Positions 42,897 through 51,228 of a stretch of DNA of 64,000 bases are shown piece by piece. The DNA is from Exiguobacterium aurantiacum (GTDB lineage Bacteria > Bacillota > Bacilli > Exiguobacteriales > Exiguobacteriaceae), in contig NZ_CP101462.1 of assembly GCF_024362205.1 (NCBI RefSeq), positions 1,950,501 through 2,014,500 on the forward strand, read 5' to 3'. The stretch's first letter is position 1; every line of letters begins with the position of its first letter. A model generated the notes under the pieces. That model searched no databases, was not told where the DNA came from, and worked only from the letters and a program-made list of their open reading frames with translations. The position numbers and the translations under genes were made by a program.

Positions 42897-43958
42897 CTAG
42901 TTTGTATACGATTTCGCCATGAATCGCTGAAACCCTTGAAATAATCGAAGATCGTTGAGAAGAGCCGTCTCTAGCGTCTTTGGCACATGCCAATCCTCCA
43001 CCGATTCCGTCACATCAAACACGTTCAAGAGTTGTCTCCATTGTACTTCAAACGCTTGGAGAAAGTCGCTTGTCGGGGTCACATCACACTGGCGGCACGT
43101 TTTCTCGATACTCCACGCGACCGAATCGTTAGGACGTTCACGCCGATTCAGATAAAGCACCATCTGAAACGTGAACGGATGAATGTGAACCCCCCAGAGC
43201 GAAGGTAGCGGCAGATAACAGTGACTCGGCATGAGAGCTGGTAACATCCCGATCGGATACAGCCGGTTCAAAATGAGTCGACGGTACTGTGGCGTCGGAT
43301 ACGGTGGAGTCATCCGTCTCTGCCGGACATGTTGCGTCCATCTATGTGTATCAAAGTGATAGAACGACTCGAACGGCGAGACATCGAACGACGTTACGGG
43401 CCGCCAATGACCGATTCCGCGGCGAACCGAGACCGGAAATCCGACGAAACGATACAACGCTTGGCCGGTCGGGACGATGACCGTATGTCGCCGCGCCAGT
43501 TCGGCCCGCATCCACGGTTTGAACGTCGCTACACCTCCGGGTTGCATCCCGCTCGCCAGCCAGACGACGTCGAGTCCGTTGTCGCGATAATGTCTCGTCC
43601 GCTCGACGTAAGACTCGATCGAGAGCGAAGATGCCTGGATTTCAACGACGATTCGTTCCTCGTGACGTGTTGCAATCAAGTCGGCACGGCGTGAGCCGAG
43701 GATGACTTCTTGCTCGACGGTATATCTTTGCGCTTGAAGCCACTGCCGGACGCCCCATTTGTCTTCGTGGTGTCCCGTCGACTCGCCGCGTCCACACGGA
43801 TGGACATGGGCGAAATGAAGACGTCGCTTCACCCCTTGCTTGACGATGACACGTTCCCCGCATTCAGGACACACAAAAGGGGCAAACGGTTCGATTCGCC
43901 CCCGACTCAACGTAAGGGCATCCACATACCCTCCTGTTCGACCGATGGCAAATCGCAT
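42897..43958 (-). CDS. coiA: competence protein CoiA
   Basis: 353 residues. An N-terminal zinc-ribbon-like part (FVCPECGERVIVKQG) and HFAHVHPCGRGESTGHHEDK, then a PD-(D/E)XK-like core with SRRADLIATRHEERIVVEIQ: RADL and VEIQ are the catalytic Asp and Glu. CoiA acts in DNA processing during transformation in relatives. It is directly upstream of pepF with a short gap, and downstream of cls. Not proof of competence, because CoiA is also kept in strains not shown to transform. Confidence 0.88.
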   Translation of the reverse strand: MRFAIGRTGGYVDALTLSRGRIEPFAPFVCPECGERVIVKQGVKRRLHFAHVHPCGRGESTGHHEDKWGVRQWLQAQRYTVEQEVILGSRRADLIATRHEERIVVEIQASSLSIESYVERTRHYRDNGLDVVWLASGMQPGGVATFKPWMRAELARRHTVIVPTGQALYRFVGFPVSVRRGIGHWRPVTSFDVSPFESFYHFDTHRWTQHVRQRRMTPPYPTPQYRRLILNRLYPIGMLPALMPSHCYLPLPSLWGVHIHPFTFQMVLYLNRRERPNDSVAWSIEKTCRQCDVTPTSDFLQAFEVQWRQLLNVFDVTESVEDWHVPKTLETALLNDLRLFQGFQRFMAKSYTN

Positions 43959-43970
43959 TCCGCTTCCCCC

Positions 43971-45482
43971 TCATAATAGTGGTGAAAACATTCGGGCCAA
44001 TGACTCGACGAGTTTGATGAAATAAGATCGTTCCGAGAACGCCCGGATCTCCAACTCGTGTGACCCTTCAAAGTCTTTATAGAGATCTTGCTTGAGCTGA
44101 TGGACGGAGTTCGTGTTATACAAGAGCGCGTTCACCTCGAAATTGAGGTGGAAGCTCCTGAAGTCCATGTTCGCCGTCCCGATTGTTGCCAACCCGTCGT
44201 CGACGACGATGACTTTCGAGTGCATGAACCCTTCTTCGTACAAATAAATCTTCACGCCAGCGCTGAGCAGTTCTTCGAAGTACGACCGGCTGGCATAAAA
44301 CACGATTTTATGGTCCGGATAGCTCGGGAGCACGATTCGCACATCGATTCCGGATAACGAGGCGGTTTTGAGCGCGCTCATGATATCCTCATCGGGAATC
44401 AAATACGGCGACGAGATATACACCGATTTTTTCGCGGCGTTGATGAGCGCGAAATAAATCGACTTCATCGTCTCATACGGTTCATCCGGTCCGCTCGCCA
44501 CGATTTGCACGCCCCCGCTCGCGCTTCGTACCGTCTCGAGCGGTTCGAGATAGAACGGTGTGAACAGGCGCTCGCCCGTCATATAGTACCAGTCCTGCAA
44601 AAAGATCAGTTGTAGTTCCGAAACCCCTTCCCCTCTGACGTACAGATGCGTATCGCGCCAGAAGCCGAACTTCGAATGCTCGCCCAAATACTCGTCGCCG
44701 ACATTCAATCCGCCGGTGAACGCCTCCGTCCCGTCGATGACGACGATCTTCCGGTGGTTCCGGTAGTTCGTCTTACTCGAGACGAGCGGTAAAACGACGG
44801 GGAAGAATGCTTGAACGTAGACACCCGCTTGACGCATCTCGTCGAAGAACGTCCCGCTCGTATGAATCGAACCGACGGCATCATACAAGAAGCGGACCTC
44901 GATCCCCGCCTTCGCCTTGTCGATCAAAATGCGTTGAATTTCCCGAGAAATACGATCTTCTCGGAAAATATAATATTCGAGGTGGATATGGCGAGTCGCC
45001 CCTTTCAAGGCGGGCAACAGTTTTGAAAACTTTTCTTGCCCGTTCGTCAGCACTTGCGTATACGTGTTCGACGAGACGGGTAATTGATTAAGTGACGACG
45101 TCAAATGGAGCAGCTTCTCATAATCGTCGTGGGAGAACATAAGAGACGGTGAGAGCGTCATCGCCTTCTGTCGATAGGCGAGGTACGTCTCTTCATCGAG
45201 CATCGCCTTCTCTTTGAACATCCGCTTCCGGCGGTAGTTTTGGCCGAACACGAAATACGCGAACAAACCAATGACTGGGAAACCTAGCATGACGATCGCC
45301 CAAATGAGCGTCCGCTGCGGATTGCGGTTCTCGAGCAAGATGACGAGCAAAATGCTGAACGTCGTCAAGAAGACGAGCACTGAAAACAAGCCAATCACTT
45401 GGGAGCTCCAGTAATATGATAATACGGCAATGAGACCTGCGAGCAAAATCAGGGATAAAAGTACTTGTATGCGTCGCAACAT
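43971..45482 (-). CDS. cls: cardiolipin synthase
   Basis: 503 residues. Two N-terminal helices (VLLSLILLAGLIAVLSYY and FSVLVFLTTFSILLVILL-type), then two PLD domains with classical HKD motifs NHRKIVVIDGTEAF and HSKVIVVDDGLATIGTANMD. It joins two phosphatidylglycerol molecules to cardiolipin. The ribosome site GGGGTCAG is poor. Followed by coiA after 12 bases. Contrast with the HxKxxxxE protein at 10.7-12.1 kb. Confidence 0.94.
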   Translation of the reverse strand: MLRRIQVLLSLILLAGLIAVLSYYWSSQVIGLFSVLVFLTTFSILLVILLENRNPQRTLIWAIVMLGFPVIGLFAYFVFGQNYRRKRMFKEKAMLDEETYLAYRQKAMTLSPSLMFSHDDYEKLLHLTSSLNQLPVSSNTYTQVLTNGQEKFSKLLPALKGATRHIHLEYYIFREDRISREIQRILIDKAKAGIEVRFLYDAVGSIHTSGTFFDEMRQAGVYVQAFFPVVLPLVSSKTNYRNHRKIVVIDGTEAFTGGLNVGDEYLGEHSKFGFWRDTHLYVRGEGVSELQLIFLQDWYYMTGERLFTPFYLEPLETVRSASGGVQIVASGPDEPYETMKSIYFALINAAKKSVYISSPYLIPDEDIMSALKTASLSGIDVRIVLPSYPDHKIVFYASRSYFEELLSAGVKIYLYEEGFMHSKVIVVDDGLATIGTANMDFRSFHLNFEVNALLYNTNSVHQLKQDLYKDFEGSHELEIRAFSERSYFIKLVESLARMFSPLL

Positions 45483-45563
45483 ATTATAAACTGACCCCGT
45501 TTCTATCTTGTATTATCATAATTATACAACTTAACGCCATCTTTTGAGGGGAGCGAACAAAAT

Positions 45564-46286
45564 ATGGGCACATTTTTGATTACGGGAGCGACGAGCGGGA
45601 TTGGACGGGCCGTCGCCCTTCGGTTAGCAGAGGAAGAACATGACGTCATCGGCGTCGGCCGGGACGAGGCACGAGGTGAAGAAATCGAGGCTGCGTCCGC
45701 TCGCATCACGTTTGTGGCGTGCGATTTGTCGCAAGCTGACGAGATTGAGACGATGATGGACGGACTCAAAGACCAGGCCATCACGTTAGACGGACTCTTT
45801 AATAACGCGGCGACGTTTGGACGCCCCGGGACGCCGGAACGGTTGCCGGCGTCCGCGTTCGATGACGTATTCGAACTGAACGTGCTCGCGACGAACCGGC
45901 TCATCCAACGTGCTATTCCGCTCCTAGCGACGGGAGCGAGCGTCGTCAATAACGCCGCCATCGTCGGTCACGTCAAATTCCCACCGATGCTCGGTCCATA
46001 TGCCGCCTCGAAAGCGGCTGTTATCGCCTTGACGAAGACGTTCGCCCATCGGATGAAAGGGAAAGTCCGCTTCAACGCGGTCTGTTTCGGCCCGGTCGAC
46101 ACCCCGCTCAGTCACAAATTGTACGGCGGTGAGGCCAAGTTTCAAGAGGCGATGACGCATCATTTCAGGGGACATGCCGCCAAACCGGATGAAGTGGCGC
46201 CGGTCGTGACCTTTTTATTGAGCGAGGCATCGAGCTATATTAACGGCCAAGCCATCACCGTCGACGGGGGCTATACGCTCTCATGA
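45564..46286 (+). CDS. short-chain dehydrogenase/reductase lacking the catalytic Ser
   Basis: 240 residues. TGATSGIGRAVAL binds the cofactor, NNAATFG and YAASKAAVIALTKTFA (Tyr and Lys) are normal, and GQAITVDGGYTLS closes the family pattern. The Ser that usually lies 13 residues before the Tyr (ISS) is replaced by NNAA (Ala). GGGGAG is eight bases before ATG. Activity is doubtful without the Ser; it may bind cofactor or another substrate. Terminator shared with the convergent DUF2254 gene. Confidence 0.85.
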   Translation: MGTFLITGATSGIGRAVALRLAEEEHDVIGVGRDEARGEEIEAASARITFVACDLSQADEIETMMDGLKDQAITLDGLFNNAATFGRPGTPERLPASAFDDVFELNVLATNRLIQRAIPLLATGASVVNNAAIVGHVKFPPMLGPYAASKAAVIALTKTFAHRMKGKVRFNAVCFGPVDTPLSHKLYGGEAKFQEAMTHHFRGHAAKPDEVAPVVTFLLSEASSYINGQAITVDGGYTLS

Positions 46287-46290
46287 CGGA

Positions 46291-46330
46291 AAAACAGGAA
46301 GGGGTCCTCTCGGGCCCCTTCCTGTCTCGT
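46291..46330. terminator. bidirectional terminator
   Basis: ACAGGAAGGGG pairs with CCCCTTCCTGT across TCCTCTCGGG. Confidence 0.85.
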
Positions 46331-47562
46331 CAGTCTCGTATTTTCCGCGCTTGCGTCATCTGATTCGTCAAGAACGCTTTCTCTCGCGGATGCAACTCAT
46401 CCAAGTCGAGCGCTTGCTCAAAGTAGTCGATGAAGTCCTCGAACGTTTTATCATGCGATGAGTGTGCCTGAATCCGGGCGATTCGGATCGCCTCGAAGAC
46501 GGACGCCATCACAAAAATGTCGTGGCTCGCGTATGTCTTAACGGGAGCGAACGCCTCAAATAGCGTCGCTTCCATCGTTTTTCGCTTGGCATGCCAATTG
46601 CTTTTGTCGTTGGAGAATAAAAAATCGCCTGCCGGCAACCGGCTCAGTTCGCGTAAAATGTCTCCGATATAGTGGATGGCGTGAATCGCCGTATTCGGAT
46701 CATTGATGCCCGGTGAGACGCCTTTCAGTGCAATCTCACTCAGCTTCTCGATGACGAACGCCGGGTCTTGAATCGATGAACGGATCTCGCCGATTTGGAA
46801 CACGTCGAGATCGGGGGCTTCTTCCCCGAGCCAATAGCCGAGGATGTCCCCTTCCGCCACAAAATCGCCGACGGCCACGACCGATTCAAAATCCATGTCA
46901 CGATTCTCTTGCTTCTCACTCGAGAACAGCTGGACGTAGCCTGTTCGTGAGGCATAGACTGCCTGACCCTCGAACGTATGAATCGCTCGTTCCGGAACGA
47001 TGTACATCTTCTCGTCTTCGACCGCCCGTCTTTGGTTTTCGATGACAGATAGCGCTTCGCGATGCAACGCCGATAAGAGGCGTTCCGCTTGAATCGAGAC
47101 GCTGATCGTTTGAATGAATTTGACGAACGCCCAAATCGAGCTGACGACGAGCAGGACACTGATGCCTGAAGCGAGCACGACGTCCTCATCTGACGTCCGG
47201 ATGAGGAACAAGTTCGTGATCCCATAGATTGTCGTCATGATGAACAGCCCGAGTGTATGCTTCGACGCCGAGTTCGTCAAAAAGTTATTGATCGTTCGGG
47301 GCGAGAACTGCGATGAATATGTCGTCAACACGACGAGGATTGTCGAAAAGCTGAACGTCATCATCGTCATGAGACTCGTGAACGACGAAGACAGGACGGA
47401 AGCCGCCGCATTCTTGTCTAAGTAAATGATTTCCGGTAACAGTTCTCGAAAAAAACTTCCAAAATATTGAGTAAGGAACGTCAACGCAATCCCTCCCACT
47501 CCGTATAAGAACGGGACGAACCAGGCACTATCCGCCAACATCAACTGCAAACGCTTCAACAT
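46330..47562 (-). CDS. DUF2254 family membrane protein
   Basis: A 410-residue protein with four N-terminal helices (about 13-170; FVPFLYGVGGIALTFLTQYF, MTTIYGITNLFLI and others) and a cytoplasmic C-terminal domain. IQDPAFVIEKLSEIALKGVS followed by PGINDPNTAIHAI is the DUF2254 core. Function unknown. The start was set at ATG 47562 because the in-frame GTG next to it lies closer to AAAGAGGTG. Monocistronic; its terminator is shared with the SDR gene. Confidence 0.88.
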   Translation of the reverse strand: MLKRLQLMLADSAWFVPFLYGVGGIALTFLTQYFGSFFRELLPEIIYLDKNAAASVLSSSFTSLMTMMTFSFSTILVVLTTYSSQFSPRTINNFLTNSASKHTLGLFIMTTIYGITNLFLIRTSDEDVVLASGISVLLVVSSIWAFVKFIQTISVSIQAERLLSALHREALSVIENQRRAVEDEKMYIVPERAIHTFEGQAVYASRTGYVQLFSSEKQENRDMDFESVVAVGDFVAEGDILGYWLGEEAPDLDVFQIGEIRSSIQDPAFVIEKLSEIALKGVSPGINDPNTAIHAIHYIGDILRELSRLPAGDFLFSNDKSNWHAKRKTMEATLFEAFAPVKTYASHDIFVMASVFEAIRIARIQAHSSHDKTFEDFIDYFEQALDLDELHPREKAFLTNQMTQARKIRD

Positions 47563-47589
47563 CACGACACCTCTTTATGTATAAGTTAG

Positions 47590-47620
47590 AAAAAAACCGC
47601 CTGTCCACATGAACAGGCGA
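47590..47620 (-). terminator. mecA terminator
   Basis: CGCCTGT pairs with ACAGGCG around eight bases; seven T on the minus strand. Confidence 0.85.
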
Positions 47621-47627
47621 TTGGGGT

Positions 47628-48281
47628 TTAAAAATAGTGACGGACTTTGGAGAAGACATCCCCGTCGAGAATGAGCTTGCCGTATTCTTCAAGCATCGCT
47701 AACGTCTGCGTGCTGAATGTCAAATACTCGGCCAAGAGACTCAAAACGTTCTCTTCTTCCTCGGGTTCCATTTCTTCCGGGAAATCAATCCACAAGTAAT
47801 ACTTCTGATCGTAGTGGAATAGTTTGAGGTCGACGTTGCTTAACGTCTCTCCCGCCCGTTTACTGAGCGAGATGATAGCCTCAAAGTCATCCGTTTCCAT
47901 GGCGAGCGGAGCCCACGCCTCCTGCTCGGTTTCTTCATCGAGTTCACTCAATTGGTCGAGCACCGATTGTTGGTCGCGTGCCTCATCGATTGCCGAGCGT
48001 AGGAGTGATCCGAGCTCAGAATCGTCTTCGGCGTCAATCACGTTTTTTGCGATCGTCACGGTCACTTCGAGTCCTTTTTCAAACGCTTGTACTTGTATCC
48101 ATAGTGGACCATCAAACGAGATATCTTCCCGTTCGTGCGCTTCGTCCATCATCTGCCAGAACAGCTGCTCACCACGTTCTCGGTTATACCAGATTTCATC
48201 ACGAGCGAAACCGCGTTTTTCGATATCGACATACGTAATGAAAAATTTGACGGTGTTGTCGTTGATGCGCTCAATTTTCAC
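47628..48281 (-). CDS. mecA: adaptor protein MecA
   Basis: A 217-residue ClpC adaptor that targets ComK and other proteins for degradation. It starts VKIERINDNTVKFFITYVDI at GTG 48281 (AAGGGAGTG upstream), close to the usual MEIERINEDTIKFFI. Acidic linker (DAEDDSELGS, EETEQEAWAP) and a C-terminal ClpC-binding domain (FHYDQKYYLWIDFPEEM) follow. Neighbour of spx, as in Bacillus. Confidence 0.93.
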   Translation of the reverse strand: MKIERINDNTVKFFITYVDIEKRGFARDEIWYNRERGEQLFWQMMDEAHEREDISFDGPLWIQVQAFEKGLEVTVTIAKNVIDAEDDSELGSLLRSAIDEARDQQSVLDQLSELDEETEQEAWAPLAMETDDFEAIISLSKRAGETLSNVDLKLFHYDQKYYLWIDFPEEMEPEEEENVLSLLAEYLTFSTQTLAMLEEYGKLILDGDVFSKVRHYF

Positions 48282-48430
48282 GATTGTCCACTCCCTTCTC
48301 ACCTCACTCCTACTTCAACAATTAAGGAGGAGAGGGGAAATTGTCTTGTTATCATAGTACCCTTTTTTTAACGTGTCAATCTATTGATGATGGGGTTGTT
48401 ACTATTATTTTATCGGAAAAACGGAATAAT

Positions 48431-48459
48431 AAAAAGCACACTGCTTAGACAGTATGCTT
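48431..48459 (-). terminator. spx terminator
   Basis: AAGCATACTG pairs with CAGTGTGCTT (one G-T) on the minus strand, then five T. Confidence 0.85.
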
Positions 48460-48461
48460 CC

Positions 48462-48860
48462 TCACTCGTTGACGAGTCGTTGCGCTTCTTGAAGTTGGAA
48501 CGTCCGGACCTTGCGCGGCAAGAATCGACGAATCTCATCTTCGTTGTACCCGACTTGAAGACGTTTTTCATCAATCAGAATCGGACGACGAAGCAGTCCC
48601 GGATATTCTTGAATCAAATCGTATAGTTGTTGGAGTGAAAGCGCATCGACCGATACGTCGATTTTCGAGAAAACTTTAGACCGGGTCGAGATGATTTCAT
48701 CCGTCCCATCTTCTGTCATGCGTAAGATTTGTTTGATCTCATTGAGTGAGAGTGGTTCTGAAAATATGTTCCGTTCCGTGAATGGGATATCATGCTCCTC
48801 GAGCCATGCCCGTGCTTTTCGGCACGATGTGCAGCTCGGAGACGTGTACAGTGTGACCAT
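48462..48860 (-). CDS. spxA: transcription regulator Spx
   Basis: 132 residues, ArsC/Spx family. [20 protein letters not shown] carries the redox Cys10-x-x-Cys13; [13 protein letters not shown] and [20 protein letters not shown] contact the RNA polymerase alpha C-terminal domain. Oxidised Spx binds polymerase and redirects transcription to thiol-stress genes. GGGAGG precedes ATG 48860. Spx levels are set by SpxH and ClpXP, whose adaptor is also in this window. The Cys pair makes it an oxidation-responsive paralogue. Confidence 0.97.
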   Translation of the reverse strand: MVTLYTSPSCTSCRKARAWLEEHDIPFTERNIFSEPLSLNEIKQILRMTEDGTDEIISTRSKVFSKIDVSVDALSLQQLYDLIQEYPGLLRRPILIDEKRLQVGYNEDEIRRFLPRKVRTFQLQEAQRLVNE

Positions 48861-49004
48861 TTTCGTTCCTCCCTGATCAAGTGTTCGTTCATCTTTTTCA
48901 AGTGACTCTATTTGTATACCCAAAAAATCGCTCACTTAATTATAATAATTCTTATTTATTGAAACTTCAATGATAACTTTTCTCAACCGGGTAAGAAAAG
49001 AGGA

Positions 49005-49022
49005 CGCATTCAGGAGAATGCG
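49005..49022 (-). terminator. terminator of the 45-residue gene
   Basis: CGCATTC pairs with GAATGCG around four bases; TCCTCTTTTCTT follows on the minus strand. Confidence 0.75.
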
Positions 49023-49039
49023 ACCCTTGATCGACCGTT

Positions 49040-49177
49040 CTAGGACGCCGGCATCCGAGAAACCGGTTGTGATACCGTCTCTTTGCCAGGCTTCACTTGT
49101 AAGTCTTTCAATTTCTTCTTGAGGACTTCTTTCAGAAGTTTCTTTTTCTGTTGCAATACTTTGTCACGCTCTTTCAT
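49040..49177 (-). CDS. 45-residue lysine-rich peptide of unknown function
   Basis: MKERDKVLQQKKKLLKEVLK continues KKLKDLQVKPGKETVSQPV and ends with RMPAS. GGGGTGAG lies five bases before ATG 49177 and a terminator hairpin follows, so the frame looks real despite its length. The first 27 residues form an amphipathic, highly basic helix. No signal peptide. It could be a nucleic-acid-binding or membrane-active peptide; nothing proves either. Confidence 0.6.
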   Translation of the reverse strand: MKERDKVLQQKKKLLKEVLKKKLKDLQVKPGKETVSQPVSRMPAS

Positions 49178-49405
49178 GGTCTCTCACCCCCAACGCCATA
49201 AGGACTCGACCAACCCGACCGTTACTGAATCTGAAAATCTTGAACTTGCACTAATCTACAATTAAATTATAGCACATTCTTATGAAAATGGTTGAACAAT
49301 CTCAAAGATTTTCATCATTTCACACGTTCCAAATTTGCTTTTCCTATTCAATTCCCGTATAGTTAATAGAAATAACCTTTGAAATCACCAAGGAGGAGAG
49401 CGAAT

Positions 49406-49936
49406 ATGAGAATTACGTTAGAGACGATTATGCAACACCCGGTCACCCAAAAATACTTGACCCGCTCCGGTCTAAAACACGCCGTCGACGTGTGTGAACG
49501 CGCTCTCGAATTGGCGACGCGACGAGGACTTGATACGGATTTGGCGACGAAAGCCGCTCTGCTCCATGACATCGGTCACTACGAATGGTACACCGAAGGC
49601 AAATGGAATTACGATTTATATCGTCAAAACGACATCCATGCGATTAAAGGGGCCGAACGTGCCCACAAGCTATTGATTCGTCTCGGGGAAGATCCGGCGC
49701 GCGCGAAAGAGATCTCGGTCATGATTTTGCTTCATACGGATTCCTATCTGCCGCCTAACCGGATTCAACGCACCCCGCTCCAACAGCTCGTCCATGATGC
49801 CGATACGTACGTCGAACAACCAGGCGGTCTCCACCACTACGAGACGATGGACATCGAAGACGCCTTGGCCCGTGTCCGTTTGATTGACGCGGTTGTTACG
49901 AGAATGTCCCATTTCCCAAGAATAGCTAACGCTTAA
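49406..49936 (+). CDS. HD-domain phosphohydrolase
   Basis: A 176-residue metal-dependent phosphohydrolase. KHAVDVCERALEL, LLHDIGHYEW (the H and D of the HD motif) and VHDADTYVE (last Asp) are present; the domain fills the protein. The start MRITLETIM at 49406 follows AAGGAGG; a start 27 bases earlier has none. Likely hydrolyses a nucleotide or small phosphoester; substrate unknown. Monocistronic. Confidence 0.88.
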   Translation: MRITLETIMQHPVTQKYLTRSGLKHAVDVCERALELATRRGLDTDLATKAALLHDIGHYEWYTEGKWNYDLYRQNDIHAIKGAERAHKLLIRLGEDPARAKEISVMILLHTDSYLPPNRIQRTPLQQLVHDADTYVEQPGGLHHYETMDIEDALARVRLIDAVVTRMSHFPRIANA

Positions 49937-50002
49937 ACTGGTATTGTAAATTGTTATAAAAACAGTAGTTTAAATGTCAGACAATTCGATTTAAAACTTT
50001 CT

Positions 50003-50064
50003 CTTAAAAACACAAAAAGGATTGACACCTAGCACTTAGGGTCAATCCTTTTTGTGTTTTTAAG
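50003..50064 (-). terminator. exceptionally long terminator stem
   Basis: CTTAAAAACACAAAAAGG-type arm 50003-50026 pairs perfectly over 24 bases with 50041-50064, plus a CCTA/TAGG inner step. It ends at the stop codon of the AT-rich gene. A T-tract exists on the minus strand (TTTTTAAG). Confidence 0.8.
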
Positions 50065-50601
50065 TTACATCTTAATTAGATCTGTCATGAGACCCTTTAA
50101 TTCATCATCAGTTAGTTTGTTATTTCTATCGACTAAATGAAAAGTAAATTTGGGACTAACATTTTTAACTTCCATAACCTTATTGCCTTCCAAATAGTAT
50201 ATGGTTAAGTTTTCTTTAAAGGTCTCTCTTTGGTCTGAAGTATCAGTTTCAATATTGATATCAAAATTATATCCGATCAATTCCACGGGATTATCCTCAA
50301 ACATAAAACTTGCTTTATATTCGAAATTGTTATCCTCGTTTATTTTAAAAAGATATTCCGTAAATCCAGTTCCCATTTCACTTTTATCAATTACAGCTCC
50401 AAATATTTTAACTAAAGTATCATTAGAAACCTCTGTAGTTGATGCTCCACTCGGAAAAAAACTTGGATTAAACTCGTTAGAAGAGGCGGGAAGATTTCGA
50501 ATCTCATCATTTGATTCCGTAACCTTCAAATTAAATATTAATACTGACAAAATACCAGCAATAACTAATAAAAAGCTCAAATGCCTTTTCTTGTTTCGCA
50601 T
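50065..50601 (-). CDS. unknown exported or membrane-anchored protein (178 aa), AT-rich
   Basis: Begins MRNKKRHLSFLLVIAGILSV with one helix, then a polar extracellular region (NLPASSNEFNPSFFPSGAST). Codon use is AT-rich, unlike nearby genes. It follows the 156-residue gene with three bases between, so the pair is co-transcribed. Family not recognised. The composition suggests recent acquisition. Confidence 0.7.
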   Translation of the reverse strand: MRNKKRHLSFLLVIAGILSVLIFNLKVTESNDEIRNLPASSNEFNPSFFPSGASTTEVSNDTLVKIFGAVIDKSEMGTGFTEYLFKINEDNNFEYKASFMFEDNPVELIGYNFDINIETDTSDQRETFKENLTIYYLEGNKVMEVKNVSPKFTFHLVDRNNKLTDDELKGLMTDLIKM

Positions 50602-50604
50602 AGA

Positions 50605-51075
50605 TTAATATTTAAAGAAGGTATGCGATCTATGTTGAAGTGAAGCATTCGTGTTAAAGTTATCTTGGAAGTAAACTGTAACTTCTCTAGGTTTAGTGAT
50701 ATTTGGTTTCCAAATAGTTGATGGTTCATCTCTAAATAATTTATTAGAGAAAGAGTATCTTACCGTACTACCACTACTATTAATAGCGTACATATGAGTA
50801 TAGTAAGGTTGTCCTTTAGTATAGCTGTTGTTTAACCTTACCTGCGTTAGTTTTTTCGTGCTCAAATCAAAAGTGAATCTTTGGTTTAAAGTACCGCGTC
50901 CTGCTGTTGATGCACTTCCGAAAGAAAGGTAATGAGAATAGTATCCCGTTCCTGACGTACTTTTTGAAACTGAAATCTCTTTAATATGAGCTTCATAAGA
51001 AGCATCAGCTGTTAAACCTGAACTGAATACCAAAGCGCCGCTCAGTAAAGCAGTTGCTAAAATTTGTTTTTTCAT
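50605..51075 (-). CDS. unknown secreted protein (156 aa), AT-rich
   Basis: A signal peptide (MKKQILATALLSGALVFSSG, cleavage after ADAS-type Ala) leads to a mature part of about 130 residues, rich in Ser, Thr, Tyr and Gly (STSGTGYYSHYLSFGSAST), without cysteines. The region HTFFKY at the end is aromatic. GGGGATAAT precedes ATG 51075. It is expressed with the 178-residue neighbour. A bacteriocin/immunity or surface role is possible but only a guess. Confidence 0.7.
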   Translation of the reverse strand: MKKQILATALLSGALVFSSGLTADASYEAHIKEISVSKSTSGTGYYSHYLSFGSASTAGRGTLNQRFTFDLSTKKLTQVRLNNSYTKGQPYYTHMYAINSSGSTVRYSFSNKLFRDEPSTIWKPNITKPREVTVYFQDNFNTNASLQHRSHTFFKY

Positions 51076-51189
51076 GTAATTATCCCCTCTTATTCCTGAA
51101 TTTTATTACAATTTAATTTTACCACAAATTATACAATGTTAGAATATGTATTTACTACTTGATTTCCAAATATGTTTTCACTCTTTTTC

Positions 51190-51215
51190 TAAATAATGGC
51201 TGAATACCATCAACC
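51190..51215 (-). terminator. possible oppF terminator
   Basis: TGGTTGA pairs with TCAGCCA (one G-T) around six bases on the minus strand, followed by TTATTT. Weak. Confidence 0.5.
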
Positions 51216-51228
51216 ATCCCATTTTCAA

